Positions 49,677-58,844 are shown, numbered from the stretch's first letter. The stretch: 64,000 bases of DNA from Ancylobacter sonchi (GCF_018390695.1 NZ_JAHBGF010000046.1:496001-560000); one strand, 5' to 3'. The notes: a model not told the origin generated them from the letters alone. Program-made: numbers and translations.

Positions 49677-52025
49677 CTAGCCTGCCTCGGTCCCATCCGA
49701 CAATTCGCCGGCGGCGTTGCGATAGTGAAGGCCGGGGCGGCCGTTCAGCGGCAGGCGGATGATCACCGTGGTGCCGACGCCCTCGGAGGAGCGGATGCGC
49801 ATGGTGCCGCCATGCAGCTCGACCAGCGACTTGGCGATGGCGAGGCCGAGGCCGGATCCCTTGTGCGTCTTGGTGAACTGGCTCTCGACCTGCTCGAAGG
49901 GCCTGCCGATCTTGGCGAGGGCGCTTTTCGGGATACCGATGCCGGTATCCTCGATCACCAGCAGCGCCGACTGGGTGGTGCGGCGGGTGCGCAGCGTGAT
50001 GCGGCCATGTTCGGGGGTGAATTTGATGGCGTTGGAGATCAGGTTCAGCGCGATCTGCTTCAGCGCCCGCCGGTCGGCCTCGACCACCAGCTCCGGGTCG
50101 GCCTCGGAGACGACGGCGAGGTGCTTCTCGTCGGCCCGTACCGACATGACGCGGATGGCGTCGGTGACGATCTCGTCGAGCTTGGTCGGCTGCAGGCTGA
50201 GCTGCATGCGGCCGGCCTCGATGCGCGACATGTCGAGGATGTCGTTGATCACGTCGAGAAGGTAGCGGCCGGAATCGCGGATGTCGCGGCAGTACTCGTT
50301 GTATTTCGCGCTGCCGAGCGGACCGAACAGGCCGCTTTCCATCAGCTCGGAGAAGCCGATGATGGCGTTGAGCGGCGTGCGCAGCTCATGGCTCATATTG
50401 GCGAGGAATTCGGACTTGGCGCGGTTGGCGTCCTCGGCCTTGGTCTTCTCGTCGGCGTAGTTCTGCGCGAGTTCGGCGAGCTGCAGTGCTTGCATCTCCA
50501 GCGTCTGCTGCGATTTGCGCAGATCGGCGACCAGCGCCATCAGCCGCTTCTCGCTGTCCATCAGCCGTTCTTCGTGGCGTTTCAGCGCGGTGATGTCGGT
50601 GCCGACCGAGACATAGCCGCCATCCTTGGTGCGGCGCTCGGCGATCTTAAGCCAGCGTCCGCCCTCGATCTGCGCCTCGAAGGAGCGCGCGCCTTCCTCC
50701 GGCCGGTCCTCGGAGCGCAGAGGGATGCGCACTACCGGCTGCCGCAGCTGGGTGGCGATGGTGTCGAATGGCGTGCCGGGGGCCAGCGTGGTGTCGACGA
50801 AGCCGTGCAGCGTCTGGAACTTGGAGTTGCAGAGCACCAGCCGGTTGGAGCTGTCCCACAGCACGAAGGATTCGGAGATGCTCTCGATGGCGTCGCGCAG
50901 CCGCATGTCCGCGGTGGCGGTGCGCTCGGCGAGGCGGCGCTCCTCGGTGACGTCGACGGCGATGCCGACCAGATGCGGCGGCTCGCCATTCTCCTGCGCG
51001 ACGACTTCCGCTCGCGCGCGCAGCCACACCCAGTGGCCGTCGGCATGGCGCATGCGGAACACGCGCTCGATGATGCGCCCCGGCTTGTCGGCGATCTCCT
51101 TGGCGACGTCGTAGAGATCGACGTCGTCGGGATGCACGAGGCCGGAGACGTCGCCGAAGGAGACGAGCTCGTCGCGCGGCGCGAGGCCCAGCATCTCGAA
51201 CATCGATTCCGACCAGAACATGCGTCCGCGGCCCATGTCCCAGTCCCACAGGCCGCAACGGCCGCGCGAGAGAGCGGTGTCGATGCGGGCGCGCACCGTG
51301 TCGTAGATGCCGTCGGCCTCGCGGGCCCGCGTCGCCTGCCAGTGGAAGGCGAAGCCGAGGATCAGCAGCACGCCGCCGGTGGTCGACAGCAGGGTGACGG
51401 TGAGGATGGTGTCGGACTGCCAGGTCGACAGCGCGCCGGCGAGCGGCTGGATCGCGATCAGCTGGAACGGCTGGCCGGGAATGTTGCGCACGGTGGCGAG
51501 GCCGTCGCGGCCATCGCTCAGCGTGACGTCGAGCACGCCCGCGCTCTCGGCGAAAATGGTGAGCGCCTGGACATTGGCGAGGACGAAGCGGATGTCGTCG
51601 ACGACGGTGGGGTCGTCATTGCTGGCGGCGCGCACATTGCCGCTGGCATCGGCGATGGCGTAGCGTCGGCGGGCTTCGGCGGCCCGGACCGGCAGGCTGG
51701 CCTTCAGCGTCGCGGTGAGGGTGACGGCATCGACGCTTCCGGCGCCTTGGCCCTGATGCTGGCGCAGCTCGCTGGCGACGGCGAGGGTGAACAGCGCCAG
51801 CTCGTCCTTGGCGTCGGTGATGGAATCGGTGCGATAGGCGCGGATCTGCACCACGGCGGCGACCGCGACGATGGCGATGAAGGCGACGATGAGCGCCGGC
51901 ACCGCCCGACGCATGAAGGGTTCGGCATCGACAAGCCGCTGATAGGCGGGTCGAGCGACCGAGCGTGCCAGGCCGCGCATGGCCTGAACGCGCACAGACG
52001 CGCCCGCAGCGTTGGCGCGTGCCAT
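49677..52025 (-). CDS. membrane PAS-domain sensor histidine kinase
   Basis: The 782-residue kinase starts at ATG 52025, with GGGAGG seven bases upstream on the minus strand; the reading to 52094 adds 23 residues. An N-terminal span (ALIVAFIAIVAVAAVVQI), a periplasmic region and a second span (ILTVTLLSTTGGVLLILGFAF) are followed by two or three PAS domains (GLWDWDMGRGRMFWSESMFEMLG, SFVLWDSSNRLVLCN), a coiled coil and the kinase core: H-box FLANMSHELRTPLNAIIGFSEL near residue 540, NLISNAIKFTPEHG, GTGIGIP-like VIEDTGIGIP and GSGLGLAIAKSLVELHGG. The core is of the PleC/DivJ/PdhS type. No response regulator is adjacent. It is divergent from the fae-like gene. Confidence 0.9.
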   Translation of the reverse strand: MARANAAGASVRVQAMRGLARSVARPAYQRLVDAEPFMRRAVPALIVAFIAIVAVAAVVQIRAYRTDSITDAKDELALFTLAVASELRQHQGQGAGSVDAVTLTATLKASLPVRAAEARRRYAIADASGNVRAASNDDPTVVDDIRFVLANVQALTIFAESAGVLDVTLSDGRDGLATVRNIPGQPFQLIAIQPLAGALSTWQSDTILTVTLLSTTGGVLLILGFAFHWQATRAREADGIYDTVRARIDTALSRGRCGLWDWDMGRGRMFWSESMFEMLGLAPRDELVSFGDVSGLVHPDDVDLYDVAKEIADKPGRIIERVFRMRHADGHWVWLRARAEVVAQENGEPPHLVGIAVDVTEERRLAERTATADMRLRDAIESISESFVLWDSSNRLVLCNSKFQTLHGFVDTTLAPGTPFDTIATQLRQPVVRIPLRSEDRPEEGARSFEAQIEGGRWLKIAERRTKDGGYVSVGTDITALKRHEERLMDSEKRLMALVADLRKSQQTLEMQALQLAELAQNYADEKTKAEDANRAKSEFLANMSHELRTPLNAIIGFSELMESGLFGPLGSAKYNEYCRDIRDSGRYLLDVINDILDMSRIEAGRMQLSLQPTKLDEIVTDAIRVMSVRADEKHLAVVSEADPELVVEADRRALKQIALNLISNAIKFTPEHGRITLRTRRTTQSALLVIEDTGIGIPKSALAKIGRPFEQVESQFTKTHKGSGLGLAIAKSLVELHGGTMRIRSSEGVGTTVIIRLPLNGRPGLHYRNAAGELSDGTEAG

Positions 52026-52296
52026 CGCCGGCCTCCCCCTAACACACTTGCCCTGATCCAGTGCCCGGCGGCCCATCCCTGCCCGCCGAATCACCCCTGA
52101 TTTGAATCGAAACGGCCCCTTCCTGTCCAGAGTCCCTGAGAGTCAAGTTAACGATTCAGCAACTTTAAGGGGTGTCCCCGGCATCAAGTCGAGTCGTCCC
52201 AGACAGTTACGCCGGGATGGCGCATCGGACGCATGGACGGTGGTCCGACGGGGATGCTATGGCCGCAGGATACAGGCCCCCGAAGGGAGAAAAATC

Positions 52297-52836
52297 ATGA
52301 CCGATATCTGGTTCCGCACCGGCGAGGCGACGGTGCTCGCGGCCGAAGGCCAGTTCACCGACGCGATGCCGGAGATCCTCATCGGCTCGGTTCGCGGCCC
52401 TGCCGGACAGGCCTTCGCCTCCATGATGGGGCAGGTCGCCGGCCATACCCGCATGTTCGTCATCCGCGACCTCAACCAGATGGTGCGGCCGGCGACCATG
52501 ATGACCTCCAAGGTCACCATCCCCTCCGCCGCCTATGTCGAGCTGCTGGGCGGCGTGGTGCAGGCGGCGATCGGCGACGCCATCGTCGACTGCCTCGCCG
52601 AGGGCATCCTGCCGAAGGACCAGGCCGACGAGCTGTGCATGATCGTCATGGTCTGGCTCGACCCCCGCTGCCCGGAGGATCCGAACCTCGACCTCAAGGA
52701 TCTCTACCGCACCAACCACGAGGCGATGAAGATCGCCATCGAGCGGGCGCTGACCGGCAAGCCGACGGCGGACGAGCTGATCGCCAACCGCAAGAGCGTC
52801 AAGCACTACGCGCTGGACGGCGTGGTCGAGTACTGA
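52297..52836 (+). CDS. formaldehyde-activating enzyme homologue (Fae-like) without the catalytic His
   Basis: The 179-residue protein follows GGGAGAAAAATC and starts at ATG 52297. It has the Fae layout: an N-terminal GEAxV motif (GEATVLAAEGQFTDAM), IGSVRGPAGQAF, the central KVTIPSAAYVELLGGVVQAAIGDAIVD, GILPKDQADELC and the C-terminal NHEAMKIAIERALTGKPTADEL. In canonical Fae, His17 (in EVAHIDLIIG) catalyses condensation of formaldehyde with H4MPT. Aligning back from the conserved IG, the equivalent position here is Met24, and there is no His nearby. It is therefore probably a Fae paralogue with changed chemistry or a sensing role. It lies 6 kb from the H4MPT cluster, divergent from a sensor kinase. 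Confidence 0.85.
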   Translation: MTDIWFRTGEATVLAAEGQFTDAMPEILIGSVRGPAGQAFASMMGQVAGHTRMFVIRDLNQMVRPATMMTSKVTIPSAAYVELLGGVVQAAIGDAIVDCLAEGILPKDQADELCMIVMVWLDPRCPEDPNLDLKDLYRTNHEAMKIAIERALTGKPTADELIANRKSVKHYALDGVVEY

Positions 52837-52851
52837 GTGGTCGAGTACTGA
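52822..52851. repeat. 15-bp tandem duplication covering the fae-like stop codon
   Basis: GTGGTCGAGTACTGA is present twice without spacing, at 52822-52836 and 52837-52851. The first copy contains the functional TGA of the fae-like gene; the second repeats the stop. The convergent GGDEF gene ends seven bases later. Confidence 0.95.
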
Positions 52852-52857
52852 CCGGCC

Positions 52858-54261
52858 TCAGTCGGCGGGCGCGGCCTCGGTGTCGCGCCCGACGATGCGG
52901 GTCTCGACGCGGCCTTCCTCCAGCCGGGTGGCGACCGCGATGCGATCGCGCCCGGCTTCCTTGGCGGCGTAGAGCGCCCGGTCGGCGGCCTGCACGAGCT
53001 GGTCTGGCGTGCGCAGGCGGCGCTGCTGGCCGAAGCGGAACAGGGTGAGGCCGATGCAGATCGTCACCCGGCCGAACGGGCTGCCGCTATGGGGGATCGC
53101 CAGCCGCTCCACCGCCTCGGCCATGCGCCGGGCGACGGCAATGGCCTCGTCCAGGTCGATGTCGACCAGGATGGCGGCGAACTCCTCGCCGCCATAGCGG
53201 GTGACGATGTCGCGCGTCGGCCGCCCGACCTGCTGCAAGGCCTCGGCCACGGCGCGCAGGCAGTCATCGCCGGCCTGATGGCCGTAGAGGTCGTTGAACG
53301 ACTTGAAATAATCGACGTCGAGCATCGACAGCACGAGGCTCGGCCGCTCGCGCCGCGTGCGCCGGAATTCGCGCTCAAGGCACTTGTCGAACTTGCGGCG
53401 GTTGGGCAGCTCGGTGAGGCTGTCGATCTCCGCCAAGAGCTGCAGCCGGCGATTGGCGGAGATGAGGTCATGCTCCAGCTGCCGGCGCTGGCGGATGGTC
53501 GCCTCCAGCTCGCGCTCGACCTCCTTCTGCGGGGTGATGTCGACGCTGGTGGCCAGCATGCGGGCCGGGCGGCCGTCCGGCGTATGAGCGATCACCTTGC
53601 CGCGGCTGAGGATGAAGCGCCAGCCGCCATCCTTGTGGCGCAGCCGATAGGTGGCCTCGAAATCGCGGCGCGTGCCGGCGAGGATCGGTGCCATGGCTGC
53701 CTGCGCGATCTTGCGGTCGGAAGGGTGCACGATGCGCCAGGGCTCGTCCTGGTCGGCGAGTTCGTCGGGCGCGTAGCCCAGCGCGCGCTTCCACTGCTGC
53801 GAGCGCCAGACGCGGTTCTCGACGATGTCATAGTCCCAGACCCACTGGCCGGCGCTTTCCAGCGCGAAGCTCGACCGTTCGACGGCCTGGCGGAGCGTCT
53901 CCTGCTCGTCGAGCGCGGCGGTGACGTCGGAGAGGGCGAGCGACAGCCCGGCCTCGAGCCGGGTGGCGCTGAGGCGCAGCACACGCGGCTCGCCGGGGCG
54001 CCCGACGGCGAGATCGGCCTCGCCCGATGTGCCGGCCGCCAGGCGGTCGAACAGGGTGCCGGCGCCGGGCAGCCAGTCGGCGAGCGGGCCGCCGGCGAGG
54101 TCGGCGTCGGTCGCGCCGATCAGCTCGCGGAAGCGGCGATTGCAGGAGAGGATCCGGCGGTGGCCGTCCAGCGTGCACAGGCCGACCGGCGCGTGTTCGT
54201 AGGCCGACCCGCCTGTGGGCGCGGAACCAGGATCGAACGCACCGATTTGCCTCTCGCCCAT
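52858..54261 (-). CDS. PAS-GGDEF diguanylate cyclase
   Basis: The 467-residue cytoplasmic protein has an N-terminal PAS-like domain (VGLCTLDGHRRILSCNRRFRELIG), a second PAS/PAC domain (SAGQWVWDYDIVENRVWRS, ATYRLRHKDGGWRFILSRG) and a C-terminal GGDEF domain with a GGEEF active site (IVTRYGGEEFAAILVDID). It should make cyclic di-GMP from GTP. The inhibitory I-site RxxD five residues before GGEEF is not intact: Pro replaces Arg at the expected position (RPTRDIVTRYGGEEF). No membrane span is visible. It converges on the fae-like gene. Confidence 0.92.
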   Translation of the reverse strand: MGERQIGAFDPGSAPTGGSAYEHAPVGLCTLDGHRRILSCNRRFRELIGATDADLAGGPLADWLPGAGTLFDRLAAGTSGEADLAVGRPGEPRVLRLSATRLEAGLSLALSDVTAALDEQETLRQAVERSSFALESAGQWVWDYDIVENRVWRSQQWKRALGYAPDELADQDEPWRIVHPSDRKIAQAAMAPILAGTRRDFEATYRLRHKDGGWRFILSRGKVIAHTPDGRPARMLATSVDITPQKEVERELEATIRQRRQLEHDLISANRRLQLLAEIDSLTELPNRRKFDKCLEREFRRTRRERPSLVLSMLDVDYFKSFNDLYGHQAGDDCLRAVAEALQQVGRPTRDIVTRYGGEEFAAILVDIDLDEAIAVARRMAEAVERLAIPHSGSPFGRVTICIGLTLFRFGQQRRLRTPDQLVQAADRALYAAKEAGRDRIAVATRLEEGRVETRIVGRDTEAAPAD

Positions 54262-54365
54262 GGCGACCGACGGTCTTCCTTGCTGCGCTGCACTACGACG
54301 ACACTAGCACGGCTGCATTCTCACGCACGGTGGAAGTTAGGCCCGGCGCGCGGCCGGCGATTGCC

Positions 54366-57014
54366 TCACGCCAGCGAGCGGCTGACGATGTCGGTGACGT
54401 CCGGCGACAGGCCCGGCTTGCCGGCGACGCGGCGCAGCGCCGCCTCCGCCCTGGCCCGCCGGCCGGCCTCCAGCAGGCGCCAGCTCTTGAACGCGCCGAG
54501 CAGCCGCGCCGCCAGCTGCGGGTTCGAGCCGTCGAGCCCGAGCACGGTGTCGGCCAGGAATTCGTAGCCGGCGCCGTCCGCGCGGTTGAACTGCGTCGGG
54601 TTGCTGGCGGCGAAGCTGCCGATCAGCGCCCGCACCCGGTTGGGGTTGCGCAGCGAGAAGGCGGGATGCCCGGTCAGCTCGCGGATGCGGTCCAGCGTGC
54701 CCGGCTCGGCGATCTGCGCCTGCAGCGCGAACCATTTGTCGATCACCAGCGGGTCGTCGCGGAAGCGCTCGTAGAAGTCGGCCAGCACCTCGTCGCGATG
54801 CTGGGGCGCGTAATGCGCCAGCGTCGTCAGCGCCTGCAACCGGTCGGTCATGTTGTCGGCGGCGCGGTAGAGGCCGAGCGCGCGGGCGACGCCCTCGCCG
54901 GTCCCCGCCTCGGCGAGCAGGCTGAGGCAGGCATTGCGCAGCGCCCGCCGCCCGGCGGAGGCGGCGTCCGGCGAATAGGGACCGGGAGCGGCGAAGCGCT
55001 CGAAGGCATGCGCCAGCGGGTCGGCGAGCGCGGTGCCGATGGCGCGGCGCAGCGTGCCGCGTGCCGCGTTGACGGCGTCCGGGTCGACGTCCTGGCCGAT
55101 CTCGCGGGCGATGTCGCTTTCCGAGGGGACGAGGATCACCTGGCTGATGAAGGCGGGATCGAGCGCGGGATCGGCGAGGCTGGCGCCCATCGCGGCGATC
55201 AGCGCCTCCGGCCCCGGCAGGTTGCGGCCGGAGCGCGCCGCCTGCGTCGCCTCGATCAGATAGGCGAAGGCGATGGTCTGCACCGCCTCGAAGCGGTTGA
55301 ACGGGTCGTGGTCGTGGCGGGCGAGGAAGACGAGATCCTCGGTCGACAGGTTGCTGACCAGCCGCACCGGCGCCGAGAAGCCGCGATTGAGCGAGGCGAC
55401 CGGCCGCTCGGCGACGTCGCGGAACACGAAGCTGGCGCGGGCAGTGTCGACGGTGAGCACGCCGCCGGCCGGCGAGGAGCCGTCGGTGAGGGTGAGCGGC
55501 AGGTCCTCGCCCGAAGGCGCGACGAGGCCGATGGCGAGCGGGATCACCAGCGGCTGCTTGTCCGGCTGGCCGGGCGTCGGCGGGACCGACTGCTCGACGT
55601 CGAGCCGGTAGCTCTTCTCCGCCGGGTTCCACTCGCCGGTGACGGTGAGCTGCGGCGTGCCGGCCTGCGCGTACCACAGGGCGAAATGGCCGAGATCGGT
55701 GCCGGTGGCGTCGGCGAAGCAGGCGAGGAAATCCTCGATGGTCGCCGCCTCGCCGTCATGGCGCTCGAAATAGAGGTCCATGCCGTTGCGGAATCCGTCC
55801 GGCCCCAGAAGGGTCTTCAGCATCCGCACCACCTCGGCGCCCTTCTCGTAGACGGTAGCGGTGTAGAAGTTGTTGATCTCGCGATAGGTGCTCGGCCGCA
55901 CCGGGTGGGCGAGCGGGCCGGCATCCTCGCTGAACTGGAAGGCCTTCAGCAGCCGCACATCCATGATGCGCTTCACCGGGCGAGAGCGTTCGTCGGAGGT
56001 GAATTCCTGGTCGCGGAAGACGGTGAGGCCTTCCTTCAGGCACAGCTGGAACCAGTCGCGGCAGGTGATGCGGTTGCCGGTCCAGTTGTGGAAATATTCG
56101 TGGGCGATGATGCCCTCGATGCTGGAATAGTCGGAATCCGTCGCGGTCTCCGGGCTCGCCAGCACGTATTTGTCGTTGAAGATGTTGAGGCCCTTGTTCT
56201 CCATCGCGCCCATGTTGAAATCGGCGACGGCGACGATGTTGAACACGTCGAGATCGTATTCGCAGCCGAACACTTCCTCGTCCCAGCGCATGGAGCGCTT
56301 GAGCGCGTCCATGGCGTAGCCGGCGCGCGCCGACTTGCCGGCCTCGACATAGATGCCGAGATCGACCTCGCGGCCGGTGGCGGTGACGAAATGGTCGCCG
56401 ACGCGATCGAGCCGGCCGCCGACCAGCGCGAACAGGTAGCAGGGCTTCGGCCACGGATCGTGCCACACCGCGAAATGCCGCGAGGTGCCGGGGATCTCTC
56501 CCTCTTCGACCTTGTTGCCGTTGCCGAGCAGCACCGGCGCCTCGGCCCGGTCGGCCTCGATGCGGGTGGTGTAGACCGCGAGAACGTCCGGCCGGTCCGG
56601 GAAATAGGTGATGCGGCGGAAGCCCTCGGCCTCGCACTGGGTGCAGTAGGTGCCGCTGGAGCGGTAGAGGCCCATCAGCTTGGTGTTGGCGGAGGGATCG
56701 AGCTGGGTCTCGATCTCCAGCACCAGCGGCTGCTGCGGCGGCGCCAGCAAGGTGAGCGAGGACGGGGTGACGCTGTAGGCGTTGCCCGCCAGCGCCGCGC
56801 CATCGAGCGCCAGCGACTTCAGCACCAGCTCGTCGCCGTCGAGCACGATGGGCGAGCCCTCCCGGCCGAGCGGGTTCGGCCGCATGGCGAGCCGGGCGCG
56901 GATCGTCGTCGCGGTGGGGTGGAGGCTGATGTCGAGATCGACGGTATCGACCAGCCAGTCCGGCGGCCGGTAATCCGCGAGACGGACAGGCTTCGGATCG
57001 GCATCACGCATCAT
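54366..57014 (-). CDS. pepN: aminopeptidase N (M1 metallopeptidase)
   Basis: The 882-residue cytoplasmic peptidase removes N-terminal residues from peptides. It has GAMENKGLNIFND (substrate N-terminus recognition), the zinc site HEYFHNWTGNRITCRDWFQL with HExxH-type His-Glu-x-x-His and the downstream Glu in LKEGLTVFRDQEF, and the catalytic Tyr in FYTATVYEKGAEVVRML. The C-terminal DUF3458-type helical domain is complete. Length and start (MRDADPKPVRLADYRPPDWLV) are typical of proteobacterial PepN. It is monocistronic. Confidence 0.96.
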   Translation of the reverse strand: MMRDADPKPVRLADYRPPDWLVDTVDLDISLHPTATTIRARLAMRPNPLGREGSPIVLDGDELVLKSLALDGAALAGNAYSVTPSSLTLLAPPQQPLVLEIETQLDPSANTKLMGLYRSSGTYCTQCEAEGFRRITYFPDRPDVLAVYTTRIEADRAEAPVLLGNGNKVEEGEIPGTSRHFAVWHDPWPKPCYLFALVGGRLDRVGDHFVTATGREVDLGIYVEAGKSARAGYAMDALKRSMRWDEEVFGCEYDLDVFNIVAVADFNMGAMENKGLNIFNDKYVLASPETATDSDYSSIEGIIAHEYFHNWTGNRITCRDWFQLCLKEGLTVFRDQEFTSDERSRPVKRIMDVRLLKAFQFSEDAGPLAHPVRPSTYREINNFYTATVYEKGAEVVRMLKTLLGPDGFRNGMDLYFERHDGEAATIEDFLACFADATGTDLGHFALWYAQAGTPQLTVTGEWNPAEKSYRLDVEQSVPPTPGQPDKQPLVIPLAIGLVAPSGEDLPLTLTDGSSPAGGVLTVDTARASFVFRDVAERPVASLNRGFSAPVRLVSNLSTEDLVFLARHDHDPFNRFEAVQTIAFAYLIEATQAARSGRNLPGPEALIAAMGASLADPALDPAFISQVILVPSESDIAREIGQDVDPDAVNAARGTLRRAIGTALADPLAHAFERFAAPGPYSPDAASAGRRALRNACLSLLAEAGTGEGVARALGLYRAADNMTDRLQALTTLAHYAPQHRDEVLADFYERFRDDPLVIDKWFALQAQIAEPGTLDRIRELTGHPAFSLRNPNRVRALIGSFAASNPTQFNRADGAGYEFLADTVLGLDGSNPQLAARLLGAFKSWRLLEAGRRARAEAALRRVAGKPGLSPDVTDIVSRSLA

Positions 57015-57205
57015 CGCTCACTCCCGCATGCACGAGGATCAAGCTGTAGAACGTCGGCGCGACGACCGGAAGTCCCCCCGGCGTCGCGGACGGCGAATTG
57101 AAAACGGAACTCTCGCCACATTGTTTCGTTAGCGCTCGGGGTGAGTGCCGCCAGTCTTATGGCTGATGATTCGGGCGGCAGGATGGTACCTGAGAGGTAT
57201 GAGGC

Positions 57206-58447
57206 ATGAATTCTGCCGCGATGGGCGAAAGATTCGAGGTTCTCGACTCCTGGCGCGGCATATGTGCCGTCATGGTCGTCGTTTATCACTTCATATTTAT
57301 CGTCAATACGCCGTTCTTGCAGAATGAATTTGTTTTGAATTCATATCTTTTCGTCGACTTCTTCTTTGTCCTGTCGGGCTTTGTCGTCTGCCACGCCTAT
57401 CGCGACCGCATCGGCGACCGGCGGCAGTTCGTAGGGTTTCTGCTGCGCCGCATCGGCCGGCTGTGGCCGCTGCATCTGGCGGTGCTGTTCGCGATGATGC
57501 TGGCGGTGATGGCGATCAACGTCGTCGGCCATCATCCCGACAGGCTGCTGATCGATGCCGGCAGCGGCAATTATTCGCTGCGGGCGCTGCTGCTCAATGC
57601 CTTCCTGCTCAATTCCATGGGGCTGTACGGCTCCGCCTGGAACGGCCCGGCCTGGAGCATTGGCGCGGAATTCTACACCTACATACTGTTCGCGCTGGTG
57701 GTGCTCGTCGCACGGCGCAAGCTGCTGCTGGTGGCGTCCGCGCTGGCGGTGGCGGCGGGGCTGGTCATCGTGATGTTCGCGCCGGCCTATATGAATTCCA
57801 CTGCCGATTTCGGCCTCCTGCGCTGCATCGCCGGCTTCTTCACCGGTGTCGGCGCCTATCACCTGCACGCGGCGCTGCGCGGCCGGCAACTGCCCTTCGC
57901 CACCTTCTGCGAGGTGGCGTCGCTGGCGCTGGCGGCGACGTTCATCGTCGCCGCCGGCCGGGGGCCGGACAAGGCGCATGCACTGAGCGTGCTGGCGCCG
58001 CTGGCCTTCGCCGTGCCGATCCTGGTGTTTGCGCGCGAGGGTGGGCTGGCCTCGCGGCTGATGCGGCTTTCCCCGTTGCAGGCGCTCGGGCGCTGGTCGT
58101 TCTCGATCTACCTCATCCACATGCCGGTGCTGGTGCTGGTGGTGAGCTACGGCCTGTGGGCCTATGGCGAGCTCGCCGGCGTCGCCCTGCGGCAGGAAGT
58201 GGCGGTCGACGGCGTCGCCAAGCAGCTCTATGCCATCGGCCCGGCCGGCGCCGCCACGCTGATGGCGCTGGTGGTGACGCTGGTGGTGACGCTGGCGGCG
58301 CTGACGTTCCGGCTGGTCGAGGTGCCCTGGCGCGACCGCTTCGCGCGGCTGGCGCGGGCGCAGGAACAGCCGAGGAGCCTGCTGCCCGCGGCGCGCGGGG
58401 CGACGCGCTATGGCGAGCCGGTGCCTGTGCGCGTCCGCCGTCGCTGA
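57206..58447 (+). CDS. membrane acyltransferase (acyltransferase-3 / OafA family)
   Basis: The 413-residue protein has about ten spans and the family motifs LDSWRGICAVMVVVYHF (catalytic His in the first span), FVDFFFVLSGFVVCHAYRDR, FLLRRIGRLWPLHL and WSIGAEFYTYILFALVV. It acetylates or otherwise acylates a surface glycan or lipid. The start at ATG 57206 has GAGAGG at 57190-57195. The first 150 bp are clearly lower in GC than the surroundings (runs such as TTTGTTTTGAATTCATATC), which may indicate transfer of this gene or a selected codon pattern for the first membrane helices. Confidence 0.9.
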   Translation: MNSAAMGERFEVLDSWRGICAVMVVVYHFIFIVNTPFLQNEFVLNSYLFVDFFFVLSGFVVCHAYRDRIGDRRQFVGFLLRRIGRLWPLHLAVLFAMMLAVMAINVVGHHPDRLLIDAGSGNYSLRALLLNAFLLNSMGLYGSAWNGPAWSIGAEFYTYILFALVVLVARRKLLLVASALAVAAGLVIVMFAPAYMNSTADFGLLRCIAGFFTGVGAYHLHAALRGRQLPFATFCEVASLALAATFIVAAGRGPDKAHALSVLAPLAFAVPILVFAREGGLASRLMRLSPLQALGRWSFSIYLIHMPVLVLVVSYGLWAYGELAGVALRQEVAVDGVAKQLYAIGPAGAATLMALVVTLVVTLAALTFRLVEVPWRDRFARLARAQEQPRSLLPAARGATRYGEPVPVRVRRR

Positions 58448-58452
58448 CCCGT

Positions 58453-58818
58453 TCAGCCGCGCTGGCGGACGATCTCGACCCCGACGTCGCGCAGCACGCC
58501 GGGGATCGGCGCGTTCGGCTTGTGCACCTCGACCCGTACCCGCTCGACGCGGCCATAGCGGCGCAGGATCTCGGCGGCGATCGCCTCGGCGAAAGCCTCG
58601 ATGATGTGGAAGCGGTGCCCGGAGGAGATGGCGTGCACCGTCTCGAACACCTTCTCGTAGCCGACGGTCTCGGCGTAATCGTCATGGGCGGCGGCGGAAT
58701 GGGCGTCGAGCCACCAGTCGACGTCGATCACGAAGCGCTGGCCGAGCCGCGCCTCTTCCTCATAGAGGCCGTGATAGGCGTGCAGCTCGATGCCGCGCAG
58801 GAAGATACGGTCGGACAT
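58453..58818 (-). CDS. folB: dihydroneopterin aldolase (FolB), C1-cofactor cluster
   Basis: The 121-residue enzyme cleaves 7,8-dihydroneopterin to 6-hydroxymethyl-dihydropterin and glycolaldehyde. FolB features are IFLRGIELHAYHGLYEEEARLGQRFVIDV (split), YETVGYEKVFETV-like YAETVGYEKVFETVHAI, and FHIIEAFAEAIAAEIL, including the catalytic Tyr/Lys/Glu positions; VHKPNAPIPG ends the fold. It is encoded beside the MfnF-like gene and not with folK or folP, so it may supply pterin for H4MPT as well as, or instead of, folate. Confidence 0.9.
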   Translation of the reverse strand: MSDRIFLRGIELHAYHGLYEEEARLGQRFVIDVDWWLDAHSAAAHDDYAETVGYEKVFETVHAISSGHRFHIIEAFAEAIAAEILRRYGRVERVRVEVHKPNAPIPGVLRDVGVEIVRQRG

Positions 58819-58844
58819 GAAGGCGCTCCCGATTGTTTTTGTGG

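Noticed and set aside
49725..52100. A 791-codon plus-strand frame opposite the PAS sensor kinase
   Set aside because: The minus strand has a complete histidine kinase with H, N and G boxes; the plus-strand product is Asp/Gly/His-rich without motifs.
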